Positions 16,978-27,474 of a stretch of 64,000 bases of DNA are shown one piece after another (position 1 is the stretch's first letter; each line of letters begins with the position of its first letter). The notes under the pieces are model-generated. The model ran no database searches and was not told the origin of the DNA. It saw only the letters and a program-made list of their open reading frames with translations. Where the stretch lies: positions 1 through 64,000 of the forward strand of contig NZ_JQJI01000001.1 of the NCBI RefSeq assembly GCF_000745455.1, written 5' to 3'. Both the position numbers and the translations under genes were made by a program. The DNA is from Mesoaciditoga lauensis cd-1655R = DSM 25116. GTDB lineage: Bacteria; Thermotogota; Thermotogae; Mesoaciditogales; Mesoaciditogaceae.

Positions 16978-17882
16978 ATTTTGCCCTCCTCTTTTGCAGA
17001 TAAAGCTCCCAAAGCAATTGAGGCAAGCTTTGCTTTTGCTTCATCAGCTCTGGAAACGATAACTATTGGAGCTTTTGCACCCAAAACTATTCCGCCAATG
17101 GTGTAATGGGCACAGTAATCCATTGATTTTCCCAAGAAATTTCCAGAATGTATATCCGGTACCAATAGAATATCCGCATTGCCCGCAACTTCACCTTCAA
17201 CGTGCTTTACTTTAGCAGCTCTTGGATCTATTGCGTTATCAAAACCTAAAGGCCCATCTATCACACAGCCAGTTATCTGTTTTCTCTTCCACATAGCTGC
17301 CAACTGAGCAGCCTCGACAGTTTCAGGCATATCCGGGTTCACGACTTCCACCGCGGCTATGCACGCTACTTTGGGATTATCGTTTCCCATTTTATGGAAG
17401 AAGCCAACGGCATTTTTTATGATTTCTACTTTCTGTTCAAACGTTGGACGGATTATCATTCCACCATCCGTAATTCCTATGAACCTATCGTAATCTTTAG
17501 CTTCTGCAATGACAAGGTGACTCAAAAGTTTTCCGCTTCTGAGCCCCCACTCTGGATTCAGCACCGCTTTGAGCAAAATGCTCGTTTTTATCAAGCCTTT
17601 CATAAGGAGATCGGCTTTTCCATTTGAAACGAGCTTAACGCCTGTCTCTGCAGCTTGTTGTGAATCGTCGGCATTGACTATTTCAAACTTTCCACTTATT
17701 CCCAATTTTTTTAGATTGTCTTCCACTTCTTTCCCTTTTCCAACAAGGATTGCATCCACTATTCCATTCTCAGCGGCTTCGTTTACAGCCTTTATTCCTT
17801 CTAAGTCTTCCGCTCCGACTAGCACTATTTTTCTTGTTGGAGATTTCCTTATAGCATCAAACATTTCGGAAAAATTCTTCAT
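16974..17882 (-). CDS. ptb: Phosphate butyryltransferase-type phosphotransacylase
   Basis: A 302-residue enzyme of the Pta/Ptb family, exchanging CoA for phosphate on short acyl-CoAs. Recognisable stretches: KADLLMKGLIKTS, GITDGGMIIRPT, ACIAAVEVVNPDMPETVEA, GPLGFDNAIDP, ADILLVPDIHSGNFLGKS and GIVLGAKAPIVIVSRAD. The size fits Ptb rather than the longer Pta. Downstream of a methylmalonyl-CoA decarboxylase set, propionyl-CoA is a likely substrate (inference). A butyrate kinase normally accompanies it; here carbamate kinase takes that place. Confidence 0.88.
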   Translation of the reverse strand: MKNFSEMFDAIRKSPTRKIVLVGAEDLEGIKAVNEAAENGIVDAILVGKGKEVEDNLKKLGISGKFEIVNADDSQQAAETGVKLVSNGKADLLMKGLIKTSILLKAVLNPEWGLRSGKLLSHLVIAEAKDYDRFIGITDGGMIIRPTFEQKVEIIKNAVGFFHKMGNDNPKVACIAAVEVVNPDMPETVEAAQLAAMWKRKQITGCVIDGPLGFDNAIDPRAAKVKHVEGEVAGNADILLVPDIHSGNFLGKSMDYCAHYTIGGIVLGAKAPIVIVSRADEAKAKLASIALGALSAKEEGKI

Positions 17883-17914
17883 TCGATCACATCCATTTCT
17901 CCATTTTTATCTCA

Positions 17915-18394
17915 TCATTCCATGATTAAAAGAGGCTGATCCATTTCAACTTGTTGCTGTTCTTTGACCAACACTTCTTTTATCTTTCCATCATGTGGAG
18001 CCAATATTTCATTTTCCATCTTCATGGCTTCTATAACAATGAGCGTTTGAGCGTCTTTAACCACATCACCTGGTTTGACGTTAACCTTTAAAACCACGCC
18101 AGACATCGGAGCTGTGATTTCTTCTCCTCCGGTTGTTGCAGTGCTTTCTTGAGAAGGTGCAGAAGGCTGGGAAGAAGATGCTGCAGGATTAGCCGGCGCT
18201 TGAGGCACAACTGGCGTCGTGCTTTGAGCACTTTGTGGAGAAGCCGCGGCAGCATTTGCCGTGGCAGGCGAAGTGTTCAAAGAAGCCTGAGCAAGCTGAT
18301 TCACAGGAAGTTGCGAACCCTGTGAATTTCCCATTTCTTCTACTTCTACTTCGTACATTTTCCCATTTACTTTTATGAGATATTTTTTCCCCAT
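17915..18394 (-). CDS. Biotin carrier subunit of an acyl-CoA decarboxylase/carboxylase
   Basis: A 159-residue protein. The C-terminal 70 residues form a biotinyl domain with the biotinylation site EAMKMENE (Lys near residue 129). A flexible Ala/Pro/Ser/Gln-rich linker covers about residues 25-90. The N-terminus (YLIKVNGKMYEVEVEE) is typical of decarboxylase gamma subunits. It carries CO2 from the carboxyltransferase subunit encoded at 18816 to the membrane pump. ATG at 18394 follows AAAGGAG. Confidence 0.93.
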   Translation of the reverse strand: MGKKYLIKVNGKMYEVEVEEMGNSQGSQLPVNQLAQASLNTSPATANAAAASPQSAQSTTPVVPQAPANPAASSSQPSAPSQESTATTGGEEITAPMSGVVLKVNVKPGDVVKDAQTLIVIEAMKMENEILAPHDGKIKEVLVKEQQQVEMDQPLLIME

Positions 18395-18411
18395 TTTTTA
18401 AAGCTCCTTTC

Positions 18412-18801
18412 TTATTTCCTCTTGTTGATTCTCCAAATTTTTTGAGGATTATGGAAACGCCACATATTGCGAGGTGCTCTATCATTATCAACACTTCTTA
18501 TGGAAAGTATTTTCGGCATTTTTTCACCCTCAAACGAAGCGATTGCCGCGCTTATAACGGCCACTACTTCATCCATTTCAGATATTTCAACGTTTTCAGC
18601 TTTTTCTATATACGTAGTTGGCGCTTTTCTCTCTTCGACGCGAGGCACTGCTTTTTTCGCAGCTGAAACGTTTTTTTCGGCCTTTTTCTTGCTGTTTTTA
18701 TGAAAAAAGTGCCCTACTATTGCGAAGAAAATGGCTATGAATCCCAATCCGCCTAATGCCACTATTATTCCAACTATGGAAATAGTCCATGTCTTTTCCA
18801 C
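18412..18801 (-). CDS. OadG-family small membrane subunit of a sodium-pump decarboxylase
   Basis: A 129-residue protein with one N-terminal membrane helix (about residues 7-30, ISIVGIIVALGGLGFIAIFF) followed by a charged cytoplasmic tail. A C-terminal segment RSVDNDRAPRNMWRFHNPQK is typical of decarboxylase gamma/delta assembly subunits. GTG start at 18801 after GAGGTG. It lies between carboxyltransferase and biotin carrier genes, which supports the assignment. Confidence 0.85.
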   Translation of the reverse strand: MEKTWTISIVGIIVALGGLGFIAIFFAIVGHFFHKNSKKKAEKNVSAAKKAVPRVEERKAPTTYIEKAENVEISEMDEVVAVISAAIASFEGEKMPKILSIRSVDNDRAPRNMWRFHNPQKIWRINKRK

Positions 18802-18815
18802 TTAATACACCTCGA

Positions 18816-20351
18816 TCACAGAGGAATGTTTCCGTGCTTTTTGGACGGTTTACCTTCAGCTTTAGAAGAAAGTCTTTCCAATCCATCAACAAGATATTGC
18901 CTGGTTTCCGAGGGAAGAATGACCGTATCCACGTATCCCCTTGAAGCCGCAACGTATGGATTTGAAAAAGCATCGGCGTATTCTTTTATCTTTTCCTTAC
19001 GAGTCTTTTCGGGTTCTTTTGAAGCTTTTATCTCTTTTCTAAAGATGATGTTAGCCGCTCCTTCAGCACCCATCACGGCCACTTCAGCACTGGGCCAGGC
19101 CAACACCAGATCGGCACCCAGATGTTTACTCCCCATCGCTATGTATGCACCACCATAAGCTTTATGGGTGATAACGGTGATTTTTGGAACGGAAGCTTCA
19201 CTGTAAGCGTAAAGCAATTTAGCGCCATGGCGGATTATACCACCGTATTCTTGAACGGTACCCGGCAAAAAGCCAGGGGTATCCACAAACGTTATTATTG
19301 GAATGTTAAAGGCATCCAGGAATCGTATGAAACGCGCGGCTTTGTCAGATGAATCTATATCCAGTACACCTGCCAGCACTTTTGGTTGATTCGCCACTAT
19401 TCCGACACTTTTTCCGTTTATCCTGGCAAACCCTATAACCATTGAACGGGCAAATTTTGCATGAACTTCAAAGAAACTGTTTGGATCTACCACTCTATTT
19501 ATAACCTCTACCATGTCATAAGGTTTATGAGGGTCCTCTGGAACTATTTTGTCCAAAGAAGGATCTGAAGGGATTTGGACAGGTTCAAGGATCGGTGGCT
19601 CTTCCATATTGTTTGAAGGTATGTAAGAAAGGAGTTTTTTCACCATTTCAACCATTTCCACTTCATTCTTGGCTATGAAATGGGCAACTCCACTCTTTGT
19701 GTTGTGAACCAACGCCCCACCCAATGATTCCTGAGTGACATTTTCACCTGTAACGGCTTTTATCACTTCTGGACCGGTTATGAACATTTTGGAAGTTTTG
19801 TCGACCATTAAAACGAAATCCGTTATCGCCGGCGAATAAACCGCACCACCGGCACAAGGGCCTGCTATTACAGTTATTTGTGGGATGACACCTGAAGCAA
19901 GGGTGTTTCGATAGAATATCTCTCCGTATCCGTAAAGTGAATCCACTCCTTCTTGAATGCGGGCTCCTCCCGAATCGTTGATGCCGATGAGGGGTACTCC
20001 CAGTTTCATAGCCATATCCTGAATCTTGGCTATCTTCTTGGCGTGCATTTCTCCAAGTGAACCACCCTGGACTGTGAAATCTTGTGAGAAAATAGCCACG
20101 TTTCTTCCGTTTATTTTTCCAAGGCCTGTTACCACGCCATCGGCGGGAAAGTTCTTTTTATCCAGACCAAAATAAGTAGAGCGATGTTTAACATGATCGT
20201 CTATTTCCAAAAACGTTCCTTCATCCAAAAGGAGTTTTATTCTCTCTCGTGCGGTGAGTTTTCCCGCTTCATGTTGCTTCTTTATCTTTTCTTCACCGCC
20301 ACCCAACCTGATCATTTCACGACGTTTAAGGAGATCTTCATTTTTGTCCAT
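18816..20351 (-). CDS. mmdA: Methylmalonyl-CoA decarboxylase/acyl-CoA carboxylase carboxyltransferase (alpha) subunit
   Basis: A 511-residue crotonase-fold carboxyltransferase with two half-domains. Oxyanion segments: GPCAGGAVYSPAITDF near residue 155 and THKAYGGAYIAMGSKHLGAD near residue 400. The length is standard. It moves the carboxyl group of (S)-methylmalonyl-CoA to biotin, or the reverse in propionyl-CoA carboxylase. The small OadG subunit beside it favours the sodium-pumping decarboxylase. ATG at 20351 follows GAGGAGG; the frame stays open upstream but overlaps mce. Confidence 0.92.
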   Translation of the reverse strand: MDKNEDLLKRREMIRLGGGEEKIKKQHEAGKLTARERIKLLLDEGTFLEIDDHVKHRSTYFGLDKKNFPADGVVTGLGKINGRNVAIFSQDFTVQGGSLGEMHAKKIAKIQDMAMKLGVPLIGINDSGGARIQEGVDSLYGYGEIFYRNTLASGVIPQITVIAGPCAGGAVYSPAITDFVLMVDKTSKMFITGPEVIKAVTGENVTQESLGGALVHNTKSGVAHFIAKNEVEMVEMVKKLLSYIPSNNMEEPPILEPVQIPSDPSLDKIVPEDPHKPYDMVEVINRVVDPNSFFEVHAKFARSMVIGFARINGKSVGIVANQPKVLAGVLDIDSSDKAARFIRFLDAFNIPIITFVDTPGFLPGTVQEYGGIIRHGAKLLYAYSEASVPKITVITHKAYGGAYIAMGSKHLGADLVLAWPSAEVAVMGAEGAANIIFRKEIKASKEPEKTRKEKIKEYADAFSNPYVAASRGYVDTVILPSETRQYLVDGLERLSSKAEGKPSKKHGNIPL

Positions 20352-20754
20352 TGTTTTGCCTCCTCTCGACGAGTTCCAAAAGTATCCCATGAACATCTTT
20401 TGGATGGACAAAAGCCACAATTGTTCCTCCTGCGCCGGGCGCTGGTTCGGAGATTATTCTGTATCCCTCTGCTTTCAGTCTCTCAACGCTTTTGTATATG
20501 TCATCCACTTCCAACGCCATATGGTGAAGGCCTTCTCCTCTTTTTTCTATGAATTTTGAGATCGTTCCGTTTTCATCCATATCCTCAAGAAGTTCCACTC
20601 TTGAGTCACCTACCATCACCATGGCTACTTTTAGCTTTCTATCTTCAAGTACTTCTTCTTCCACTTCTAGATTCAAGACGTCTTTGAAAATCTTTGAAGC
20701 CTCTTCGGCTGATTTCACAGCTACTCCTATATGATCTATTTTAAAAGCTTTCAT
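20338..20754 (-). CDS. mce: Methylmalonyl-CoA epimerase
   Basis: A 138-residue member of the vicinal-oxygen-chelate fold that interconverts (R)- and (S)-methylmalonyl-CoA. Metal-binding positions are visible in KIDHIGVAV (His), GLHHMALEVDDI (His) and GILLELVE (Glu). Start set at ATG 20754, matching the usual MKxxxIDHIGxAV beginning; an in-frame ATG at 20781 also exists. The end overlaps mmdA by 14 bases. Confidence 0.93.
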   Translation of the reverse strand: MKAFKIDHIGVAVKSAEEASKIFKDVLNLEVEEEVLEDRKLKVAMVMVGDSRVELLEDMDENGTISKFIEKRGEGLHHMALEVDDIYKSVERLKAEGYRIISEPAPGAGGTIVAFVHPKDVHGILLELVERRQNNGQK

Positions 20755-20790
20755 CTTGCCACCAAAAAGGTGTGTCACCATCCTTTCTTT

Positions 20791-21687
20791 CTACTTGTAT
20801 TTTTTGCACAATTCGTTTACAAAAAAATTTTTTAATTTCAAAAAGTCATTTTTATCGTCCTTTATTTCGGATTTTTCAACCAGTTCATCTAATTCCCTTC
20901 TCAGAGAGGCTTTCACATGATGAACAAGCCTTGCCTTTCTTTTTTCAAAAAGCAGATTGGTCGTTTCCATTTCATGGAATCTCTCATCAAAGGCCTTAAC
21001 CACTTCAGAAACGCCTTCACCCGTTATGGCATTCGTAAGAAAGATCGGAATTGTTTTATTTCCCATCGCCATAATGGCTTTTAATTTAGACATAAGCATT
21101 TGGGCCTTTGGGTTGTCGGACTTGTTGATTATGAAAATATCAGCTATCTCCATTAAGCCCGCTTTCATCATTTGGACTTCATCTCCACCGTCAGGAGAAA
21201 GAACTACAGCTACAGTGTCCGCAACGTTCTTTACATCCACTTCTGATTGTCCAACACCGACGGTTTCAATTATCACATCATCCATACCAAAGGCTTCAAA
21301 CGCATCGCAAGCTTCGTAAATGGAAGGAGAAAGTCCCCCCAATGCCCCTCGGCTGGCAAAACTTCTTATGAATATATTTTCAGCCGTAGCGTGAGATTGC
21401 ATCCTGATTCTATCACCCAACAACGCCCCATGTGTAAAAGGACTTGAAGGGTCTACAACTATCACGCCAACTTGCTTGGTGGATAACTTATCAAGAATGG
21501 AATTCATAAGCGTTGATTTTCCCACGCCCGGACTTCCCGTTAAGCCTATTACATGTGCGGTGCTCTTTTTCATTTCTTTGAGCAAAGAATTGGCTTTTTC
21601 AGGAAAATTCTCGCACAAAGATAACATCTTTGCAAGCGCTTTTCTATCGCCTTTTTTCATTCCTTCAATGAGTTCATCATCACGCAT
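20791..21687 (-). CDS. meaB: MeaB-type GTPase, chaperone of methylmalonyl-CoA mutase
   Basis: A 298-residue G3E GTPase that loads and protects adenosylcobalamin on the mutase. P-loop [10 protein letters not shown] near residue 52; switch regions in [17 protein letters not shown] and [14 protein letters not shown]; base-recognition NKSD. ATG at 21687 overlaps the end of the B12-subunit gene (ATGCGTGA), so the mutase subunit and its chaperone are coupled. Confidence 0.94.
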   Translation of the reverse strand: MRDDELIEGMKKGDRKALAKMLSLCENFPEKANSLLKEMKKSTAHVIGLTGSPGVGKSTLMNSILDKLSTKQVGVIVVDPSSPFTHGALLGDRIRMQSHATAENIFIRSFASRGALGGLSPSIYEACDAFEAFGMDDVIIETVGVGQSEVDVKNVADTVAVVLSPDGGDEVQMMKAGLMEIADIFIINKSDNPKAQMLMSKLKAIMAMGNKTIPIFLTNAITGEGVSEVVKAFDERFHEMETTNLLFEKRKARLVHHVKASLRRELDELVEKSEIKDDKNDFLKLKNFFVNELCKKYK

Positions 21688-22072
21688 GCGAATGTTCAAC
21701 AAAACTTTTCACCTGCTCTGCCACTTCTTGTGTAGATGTTCCCGGGCCGTAAACTTCTACAACGCCCATTTCTTTCAACTTTTCTGCATCTTCTTCTGGG
21801 ATTATACCACCAACAAAAACAGGAATCTGAGCGCCTTTTTCTTTTAGCAGCTCTAACACTTTTGGTACCAGTTTCATGTGAGCTCCCGAAAGGATGGAAA
21901 GGCCTAATACATCTACATCTTCATCAACAGCCGCTTGGGCTATTTGTTCAGGCGTTTGTCTTATGCCCGTGTATATAACTTCCATTCCGGCATCCCTTAA
22001 AGCTCTGGCGATAACTTTTGCCCCTCTATCGTGACCATCCAAACCTGGTTTTGCTATCATAACCTTTATCAT
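21680..22072 (-). CDS. mcmA2: Methylmalonyl-CoA mutase, B12-binding small subunit
   Basis: A 130-residue Rossmann-like cobalamin-binding protein. The lower axial His is in [20 protein letters not shown] (the DxHxxG motif). [11 protein letters not shown] and [11 protein letters not shown] are further cobalamin contacts. It is a free subunit here, as in archaea and several deep bacteria, not fused to the catalytic part. ATG at 22072 follows GGAGGAATTGAGT. Confidence 0.94.
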   Translation of the reverse strand: MIKVMIAKPGLDGHDRGAKVIARALRDAGMEVIYTGIRQTPEQIAQAAVDEDVDVLGLSILSGAHMKLVPKVLELLKEKGAQIPVFVGGIIPEEDAEKLKEMGVVEVYGPGTSTQEVAEQVKSFVEHSHA

Positions 22073-22086
22073 ACTCAATTCCTCCT

Positions 22087-23739
22087 TCAAATCGTTATTG
22101 ATTCTTTGTATTCTCCGAAAACCTTCCTTAAAACATTTGAGATCTCTCCGATCGTTGCGTAAACTTTTACGGCGTCGATTATTGGAGGCATTACGTTATC
22201 ATTTGTCTGAGCCACATTTTCCAGGACTTTTAAAGCTTTTTCCACTTTTTCGTTATCCCTTCTCTTCCTGAGGCTTTTGAGTTTTTCTATTTGTTCTTGT
22301 TCCACCTTGTCGTTAACCTTCAAAATGGACTTTGGTGGTTCTTCGTCTACCGTGAATTTGTTCACTCCTACCACGATCTGTTTTCCCGATTCCACAGCTT
22401 TTTGGTATTCATAAGCACGATTGCTTATCTCTTGCTGAACGTAGCCAGCTTCGATGGCTTTTACCATTCCTCCGAACTCTTCTATTTTGTCTATGTACTC
22501 AAAGGCTTTTTTCTCAATTGAATCGGTAAGATTTTCTATGTAATAAGAACCGGCAAGTGGATCGACCGTTTTGGGGACCCCAGATTCATATGCGATTATT
22601 TGTTGAGTTCGAAGTGCTATTCGAACCGATTCTTCAGTAGGAAGCGCCAACGCTTCGTCTCTTGAGTTGGTATGTAAAGATTGAGTTCCTCCCAAAACAG
22701 CCGCCAACGCTTGAAGAGCAACACGCACTATGTTGTTATCTGGTTGTTGTGCTGTAAGTGTTGAACCGGAAGTTTGGGTATGGAATTTAAGCCTCATGGC
22801 AGAAGGATTCGTGACGTTGAATTTCTCCTTCATCAGTTTTGCCCACATTCTTCTTGCGGCTCTGAATTTTGCTATCTCTTCCAGGAAATCGTTGTGAGAA
22901 GCGAAGAAGAATGAAAGCCTTTTGCCAAACACGTTTGGATCCAATCCCGCTTTCACGGCGGCTCTCACGTATTCGACACCATCTGCCAAAGTAAATGCGA
23001 CTTCTTGCACAGCGTCTGCTCCAGCTTCTCTTATATGATAGCCACTGATGCTTATCGTATTCCAAAGTGGCATTTCCTTAGAACAAAATTCGAATATGTT
23101 GGTAATTATCCTCATCGATGGCTGAGGTGGAAATATGTAAGTTCCACGTGCTATATACTCTTTCAAAATATCATTTTGAATGGTACCTCTCAGTTTATCT
23201 CTGGAAACCCCTCTTTTTTCTCCAACGCTCAAATACATCGCAAGTAAGATGGCGGCGGTGGAGTTTATAGTCATGGAAGTGCTTACCTTGTCAAGGGGTA
23301 TTTCATTGAAGAGTGTTTCCATATCTTCTAGTGAATCAATTGCGACGCCAACCTTCCCAACCTCTCCCAGCGAGTGTGGATCATCAGAATCGTATCCTAT
23401 CTGAGTTGGAAGATCGAAGGCAACAGACAGACCACTTTGTCCTTGCTCTAGAAGATATCTGTATCTTTTGTTTGATTCTTCAGCCGTGCCAAAACCAGCG
23501 TACTGACGCATAGTCCAAAACTTCCCTCTGTACATGGTGTTTTGGACTCCGCGCGTAAAGGGATATTCACCCGGGAAACCTATTTCTGAATAATCTCCCA
23601 CATCTAATGGAGTGTAAAGCCTTTTGACGTCTTCACCCCATGTGGTTTTAAATTCCCCACGCTCCGGAAATTTCTTCAGAGTTTCTTCGGTTTTTTCATT
23701 CCATCTTTCATACTCTTTTTTTATCTCCTCGTCCCTCAC
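22087..23739 (-). CDS. mcmA1: Methylmalonyl-CoA mutase, catalytic large subunit
   Basis: A 550-residue TIM-barrel subunit that isomerises succinyl-CoA and methylmalonyl-CoA with the B12 subunit. The substrate-binding stretch is [20 protein letters not shown], followed by [13 protein letters not shown] and [31 protein letters not shown] and the [20 protein letters not shown] region are typical. Length equals that of other split mutases. GTG start at 23739 overlaps the dnaE stop (GTGA) behind GAGGAGG. Confidence 0.95.
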   Translation of the reverse strand: MRDEEIKKEYERWNEKTEETLKKFPERGEFKTTWGEDVKRLYTPLDVGDYSEIGFPGEYPFTRGVQNTMYRGKFWTMRQYAGFGTAEESNKRYRYLLEQGQSGLSVAFDLPTQIGYDSDDPHSLGEVGKVGVAIDSLEDMETLFNEIPLDKVSTSMTINSTAAILLAMYLSVGEKRGVSRDKLRGTIQNDILKEYIARGTYIFPPQPSMRIITNIFEFCSKEMPLWNTISISGYHIREAGADAVQEVAFTLADGVEYVRAAVKAGLDPNVFGKRLSFFFASHNDFLEEIAKFRAARRMWAKLMKEKFNVTNPSAMRLKFHTQTSGSTLTAQQPDNNIVRVALQALAAVLGGTQSLHTNSRDEALALPTEESVRIALRTQQIIAYESGVPKTVDPLAGSYYIENLTDSIEKKAFEYIDKIEEFGGMVKAIEAGYVQQEISNRAYEYQKAVESGKQIVVGVNKFTVDEEPPKSILKVNDKVEQEQIEKLKSLRKRRDNEKVEKALKVLENVAQTNDNVMPPIIDAVKVYATIGEISNVLRKVFGEYKESITI

Positions 23740-26700
23740 GATGTTACCTCCTCACTTAAGGTTTTGTTTTCTATCATCATCGAAATGCCTTTCATCTTCA
23801 GAACAACCTTTTTCCCGTCTGCATCGATGAGCTTGGAGAGAATAATTTCGATCTCATCTACGTTATCGACATAAATGTAGGTGGTATCAGGTGTTTGTAA
23901 GAGCTTTTCCAAGATCATCTTTCCATTTGCATATTTGAAAATCCCTACGTATGGTCCGCCCGCAGGTAAAGGGGAAGGCAAAACTATTTCTTCTTCGCTT
24001 TCACCATCCGTTGCCAGAAATCTTTCTTCATTTTCGGATAAGTAGAAAGTCACTTTTCCTTCCTTTTCTTCCAAAACCTTTGAGAATCCCTTTCCGTTTG
24101 ATAAGGATGTAGTTAGATCGAAATACTGCCTTTGAAGGTGGAGCTTCTCCGTCATGTTGTAATCTTCATAATCATCTATTGACGGTATCTCTGAACTTTT
24201 TGAACCACCGAAAAGTTCTTGTTGAAGAGCTTTTAATCCCCCTTCTGCTTTATCCCAAATGAGATCCAAATTTTCGACGGCATACTTACGATTAGAACAA
24301 ACGGAATCCAATGCTCCACTGAGTATTAACGCCTCAACTGCTCTCTTTGTTGGCCTTGCCTCTTTCATCCTTGCAAGGAAATCTTCTAAACTTTCAAAAA
24401 TGCCCTTTTTTCTCTCTTCATATATATCGTTCGCCAAAGAAATTCCCACGCCTTTTATGGCTGCCAAACCGCTCAAAATTTTGTTGGAACTCACGCTGAA
24501 CATCGCTTTTGAAGCGTTCACATCTGGTGGCAATATATCTACACCCATTTTTTTAGCCTCGTTGGCATACAGGGATAATTTAGTTGTATCAGATATATGA
24601 GAATTCATCAACGATGCCAGGTAATTCGCAGGTTTGTTAGCTTTTAAGTAAGCCGTCCAAGCGGTTATATGAGCGTATGCGACGCTATGAGATTTGTTGA
24701 ATCCATAAGAGGCAAACGAATTTATGAGTTCGAACAACTTTTCTGCTTTTGTAGTATCAAAACCACTTTTTTTAACACAACCTTGTATAAACTTGTCTTT
24801 AAGTTCTTCCATGAGGTCGCTTTTCTTTTTCGATATGGCTTTTCGGAATAGATCTGAATCTGCTGAAGAAAAACCGGCTATTTCTTTCGCAATTTGCATT
24901 ATTTGTTCTTGATAAATCACCATGCCGTACGTTTCTTTAAGCAACTCGTTTAGACCGAATTCGTCTTTGCTTGAAGAGAGCCCATGTTTTCTTTTTATGT
25001 ATTCATCGGCCATTCCAGAATACATCGGTCCAGGTCTATTTAGACTTAAAAGTGCTACCAAGTCATCAAACTTCTCTGGAGCCATTTTCTTCGTTAAAGA
25101 TGTTGCTGCAGGACTTTCAAGCTGGAAAACGCCCAGGGTTTTTCCCGCTTTTAACAAATCGTATATGCTTTTATCCTCAATTGGCAAAGAATTCATGTCC
25201 TTCCTCGTTGAATTCTCTCCCAGAGTTTCTTTTATATTTGTCAGCGTTTTCAATCCAAGCAGATCTATTTTTACCACGCCAAGTTCCGACAGGGAATCCA
25301 TATCAAACTCGCTTACCCATGAATTTGAATTCCAAACGAGAGGCATTCTTTCTTTTATGGCTTCGTCAGCCATAACGATACCTGCAGCGTGAATTGTCCT
25401 GTGATGCGCTAGGCCTTCCAAGAAAGAAGAGTATTTGAGTGCGTCAGCGATCATCGGATCGTTAAGAGACTTTCTAAGCGAAGGATTCTCTTTGAGTGCC
25501 TGCGAAATTGAAGGATAACCAGAAACTTTCCATGCAAGATCGTTTATAACCCTTTCATTGAGATCGAGAGCTTTGCCAACGGCTCTTATAACCGCTTTGG
25601 TTCCCAGAGTACCGTAGGCTCCTACCTGAACCACATTGTCGTTCCCAAACTTTTCCATGATCTTTGTGATCAGATCATTTCTTGCCGTGTCTTCAACATC
25701 TATATCTATATCTGGATCTCCCTTTCTGTATTCGTTTAAAAATCTCTCAAAAAGGAGATCGTATTTCATCGGATCCACCGTTGTTATACCCAAAGAATAG
25801 GCAACGTTAGAAGATACTGCTGATCCCCTGCCAGGTCCTATTACTATTCCCGCTTTTTCAGCGGTTTTCACTATATCGCTTACGACTAAGAAATATCTAC
25901 AAAAATTTTTAGATTCGATGATTTTAAGTTCTGATTCGATCTTTTTCCATCTTTTCGCTTCTTTGACCTTTGACTTTAACGCTTTTCTTAAAAATTCACA
26001 ATCGTTTTCACCTTTTGTATCTTCGTAAATTGAGGGGAGAGTGAAGTTCGGATTGAGGTCATATTCTTCGCATTTATCGGCTATCTCTAGAGTGTTTTCT
26101 ATGGCTTCAGGAACATCTTTGAAAATCTCGGCCATCTCGTCTGGCGTTTTCAAAAAATACTCATTGCTTCCATAAGCATATTTGCCATCCCATTTCATGT
26201 TACGTCCCATGGAAACGAAGAGTCCATGCGCACTTGCGTCTTCTTTATTCAAAAAGTGAACATCGTTTGTCGCCACCAGTTTTATCTTGTAAGATTTTGA
26301 AAATTCTATCAAAGCAGCGTTTATCTTTTTTTGCTGGGGAAGCCCTGTATCCATAAGTTCAAGATAAAAATCATCTTTGAAGCGCTCTTTGTAACTTTCT
26401 ATTAACCTTTTTGCCTCTTCAAAATTATCATTCAAAATCGCCGTGGGGATTTTTCCTCCCAAACATCCAGACAAAACCACAACATCTTTCAATTCGAAAA
26501 TATCGTCATCCTGAAATCCTCTTTTATCTTCTCTCCTTAAGTTGTTGAGAGATTTCACAAGAGAAAAATACCCATTTTTGTTTTTGGCGATGATGGTAAG
26601 ATGATGGCGCTTTCTGCCTTCTCCAGCCATGTAAACTTCGCAACCTATCAAAGGCTTTATTCCATTTTTTACGGCAAAAGAATGGAACTTTTCCACGCCC

Positions 26701-26837
26701 GCCATTGTGCCGTGATCGGTGATGGCTACCGCATCCATGCCGATCTTTTTAACCTTTTCCATCAGCGAATTTATTCGCACAATGGAATCCATCAAGCTGT
26801 ATTCTGTATGCAGGTGAAGATGGACGAATTTTTTCAT
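23736..26837 (-). CDS. dnaE: DNA polymerase III alpha subunit (DnaE type)
   Basis: A 1033-residue replicative polymerase. PHP domain first ([21 protein letters not shown]). The palm has catalytic aspartates in [11 protein letters not shown] (the last position is Val-Glu instead of the usual Phe) and the [19 protein letters not shown] region. LDLLG-type [13 protein letters not shown] and [11 protein letters not shown] follow; a helix-hairpin-helix and a short C-terminus end it. Shorter than E. coli DnaE, like compact DnaE types. ATG at 26837 follows AAGGAGATCTC. It heads the propionate operon, which is odd. Confidence 0.93.
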   Translation of the reverse strand: MKKFVHLHLHTEYSLMDSIVRINSLMEKVKKIGMDAVAITDHGTMAGVEKFHSFAVKNGIKPLIGCEVYMAGEGRKRHHLTIIAKNKNGYFSLVKSLNNLRREDKRGFQDDDIFELKDVVVLSGCLGGKIPTAILNDNFEEAKRLIESYKERFKDDFYLELMDTGLPQQKKINAALIEFSKSYKIKLVATNDVHFLNKEDASAHGLFVSMGRNMKWDGKYAYGSNEYFLKTPDEMAEIFKDVPEAIENTLEIADKCEEYDLNPNFTLPSIYEDTKGENDCEFLRKALKSKVKEAKRWKKIESELKIIESKNFCRYFLVVSDIVKTAEKAGIVIGPGRGSAVSSNVAYSLGITTVDPMKYDLLFERFLNEYRKGDPDIDIDVEDTARNDLITKIMEKFGNDNVVQVGAYGTLGTKAVIRAVGKALDLNERVINDLAWKVSGYPSISQALKENPSLRKSLNDPMIADALKYSSFLEGLAHHRTIHAAGIVMADEAIKERMPLVWNSNSWVSEFDMDSLSELGVVKIDLLGLKTLTNIKETLGENSTRKDMNSLPIEDKSIYDLLKAGKTLGVFQLESPAATSLTKKMAPEKFDDLVALLSLNRPGPMYSGMADEYIKRKHGLSSSKDEFGLNELLKETYGMVIYQEQIMQIAKEIAGFSSADSDLFRKAISKKKSDLMEELKDKFIQGCVKKSGFDTTKAEKLFELINSFASYGFNKSHSVAYAHITAWTAYLKANKPANYLASLMNSHISDTTKLSLYANEAKKMGVDILPPDVNASKAMFSVSSNKILSGLAAIKGVGISLANDIYEERKKGIFESLEDFLARMKEARPTKRAVEALILSGALDSVCSNRKYAVENLDLIWDKAEGGLKALQQELFGGSKSSEIPSIDDYEDYNMTEKLHLQRQYFDLTTSLSNGKGFSKVLEEKEGKVTFYLSENEERFLATDGESEEEIVLPSPLPAGGPYVGIFKYANGKMILEKLLQTPDTTYIYVDNVDEIEIILSKLIDADGKKVVLKMKGISMMIENKTLSEEVTS

Positions 26838-26936
26838 GAGATCTCCTTCAATGGTTTTATTTTCCACCTAACCCTACCGATTCATACCTTATTTTAACAT
26901 CAATACAGACAAACTCAGCATGCAATTTTTCAAAGA

Positions 26937-26965
26937 TTGACAAAGGAGATGCATAACGTTAATAT
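26937..26965 (+). promoter_or_regulatory. Putative promoter for the small gene at 27025
   Basis: A perfect TTGACA (26937-26942) and TAATAT (26960-26965) are separated by 17 bp, ending about 60 bases before the ATG. It is divergent from dnaE. Confidence 0.55.
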
Positions 26966-27024
26966 TTTTTGTGATATCATGATCGGTAGAACATTTTTTG
27001 AGAGAGTTTGAAATGGAGGGAAAA

Positions 27025-27333
27025 ATGGAAAACAGCAGAAAAGATCAAAACTTTGAAATCGAAAAGTACGTTGATGCCATAAAAAAAGCGGTAAAAGAAG
27101 CGCCTGTACGAAAAGATGATTCCATAGATATCAGTGATCTGTGGGTTATCACATCTTTGCCAGTAGATTTGATCGTGGAATGCGTAAAAAACGAAAAGTT
27201 TGAGATACCGTCATACGTCAAAAAGATAACCGATAGGAAAAGAATAATCCTAAAGAACGATAATTACACTCCTTTACCAGAAGAAGAAAGAGAAAACAAC
27301 CAGAATAAAAATAAAGAAGATAAGTCGGAGTGA
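27025..27333 (+). CDS. Small hypothetical protein
   Basis: A 102-residue charged cytosolic protein that I do not recognise. A central part (DISDLWVITSLPVDLIVECV) looks like a folded helical core that could be a short HTH, flanked by basic and acidic ends. The C-terminus is a low-complexity Glu/Asn/Lys tail. ATG at 27025 follows GGAGGG by four bases; in-frame starts further upstream lack a site. It stands alone between divergent dnaE and the converging gene at 27475. Confidence 0.6.
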   Translation: MENSRKDQNFEIEKYVDAIKKAVKEAPVRKDDSIDISDLWVITSLPVDLIVECVKNEKFEIPSYVKKITDRKRIILKNDNYTPLPEEERENNQNKNKEDKSE

Positions 27334-27474
27334 GAGTCTTTCTCAAAGTTCATGTAATTTTTGGGCCCTATCAGACAACGTGAGTTAGCCAACGAGCAGG
27401 AGATTCAATGATTTTTAAAGTCACAAATTTTGAGAGAGATTCAGACTAGCTCATTATGTTTTACCATTCTTGTG

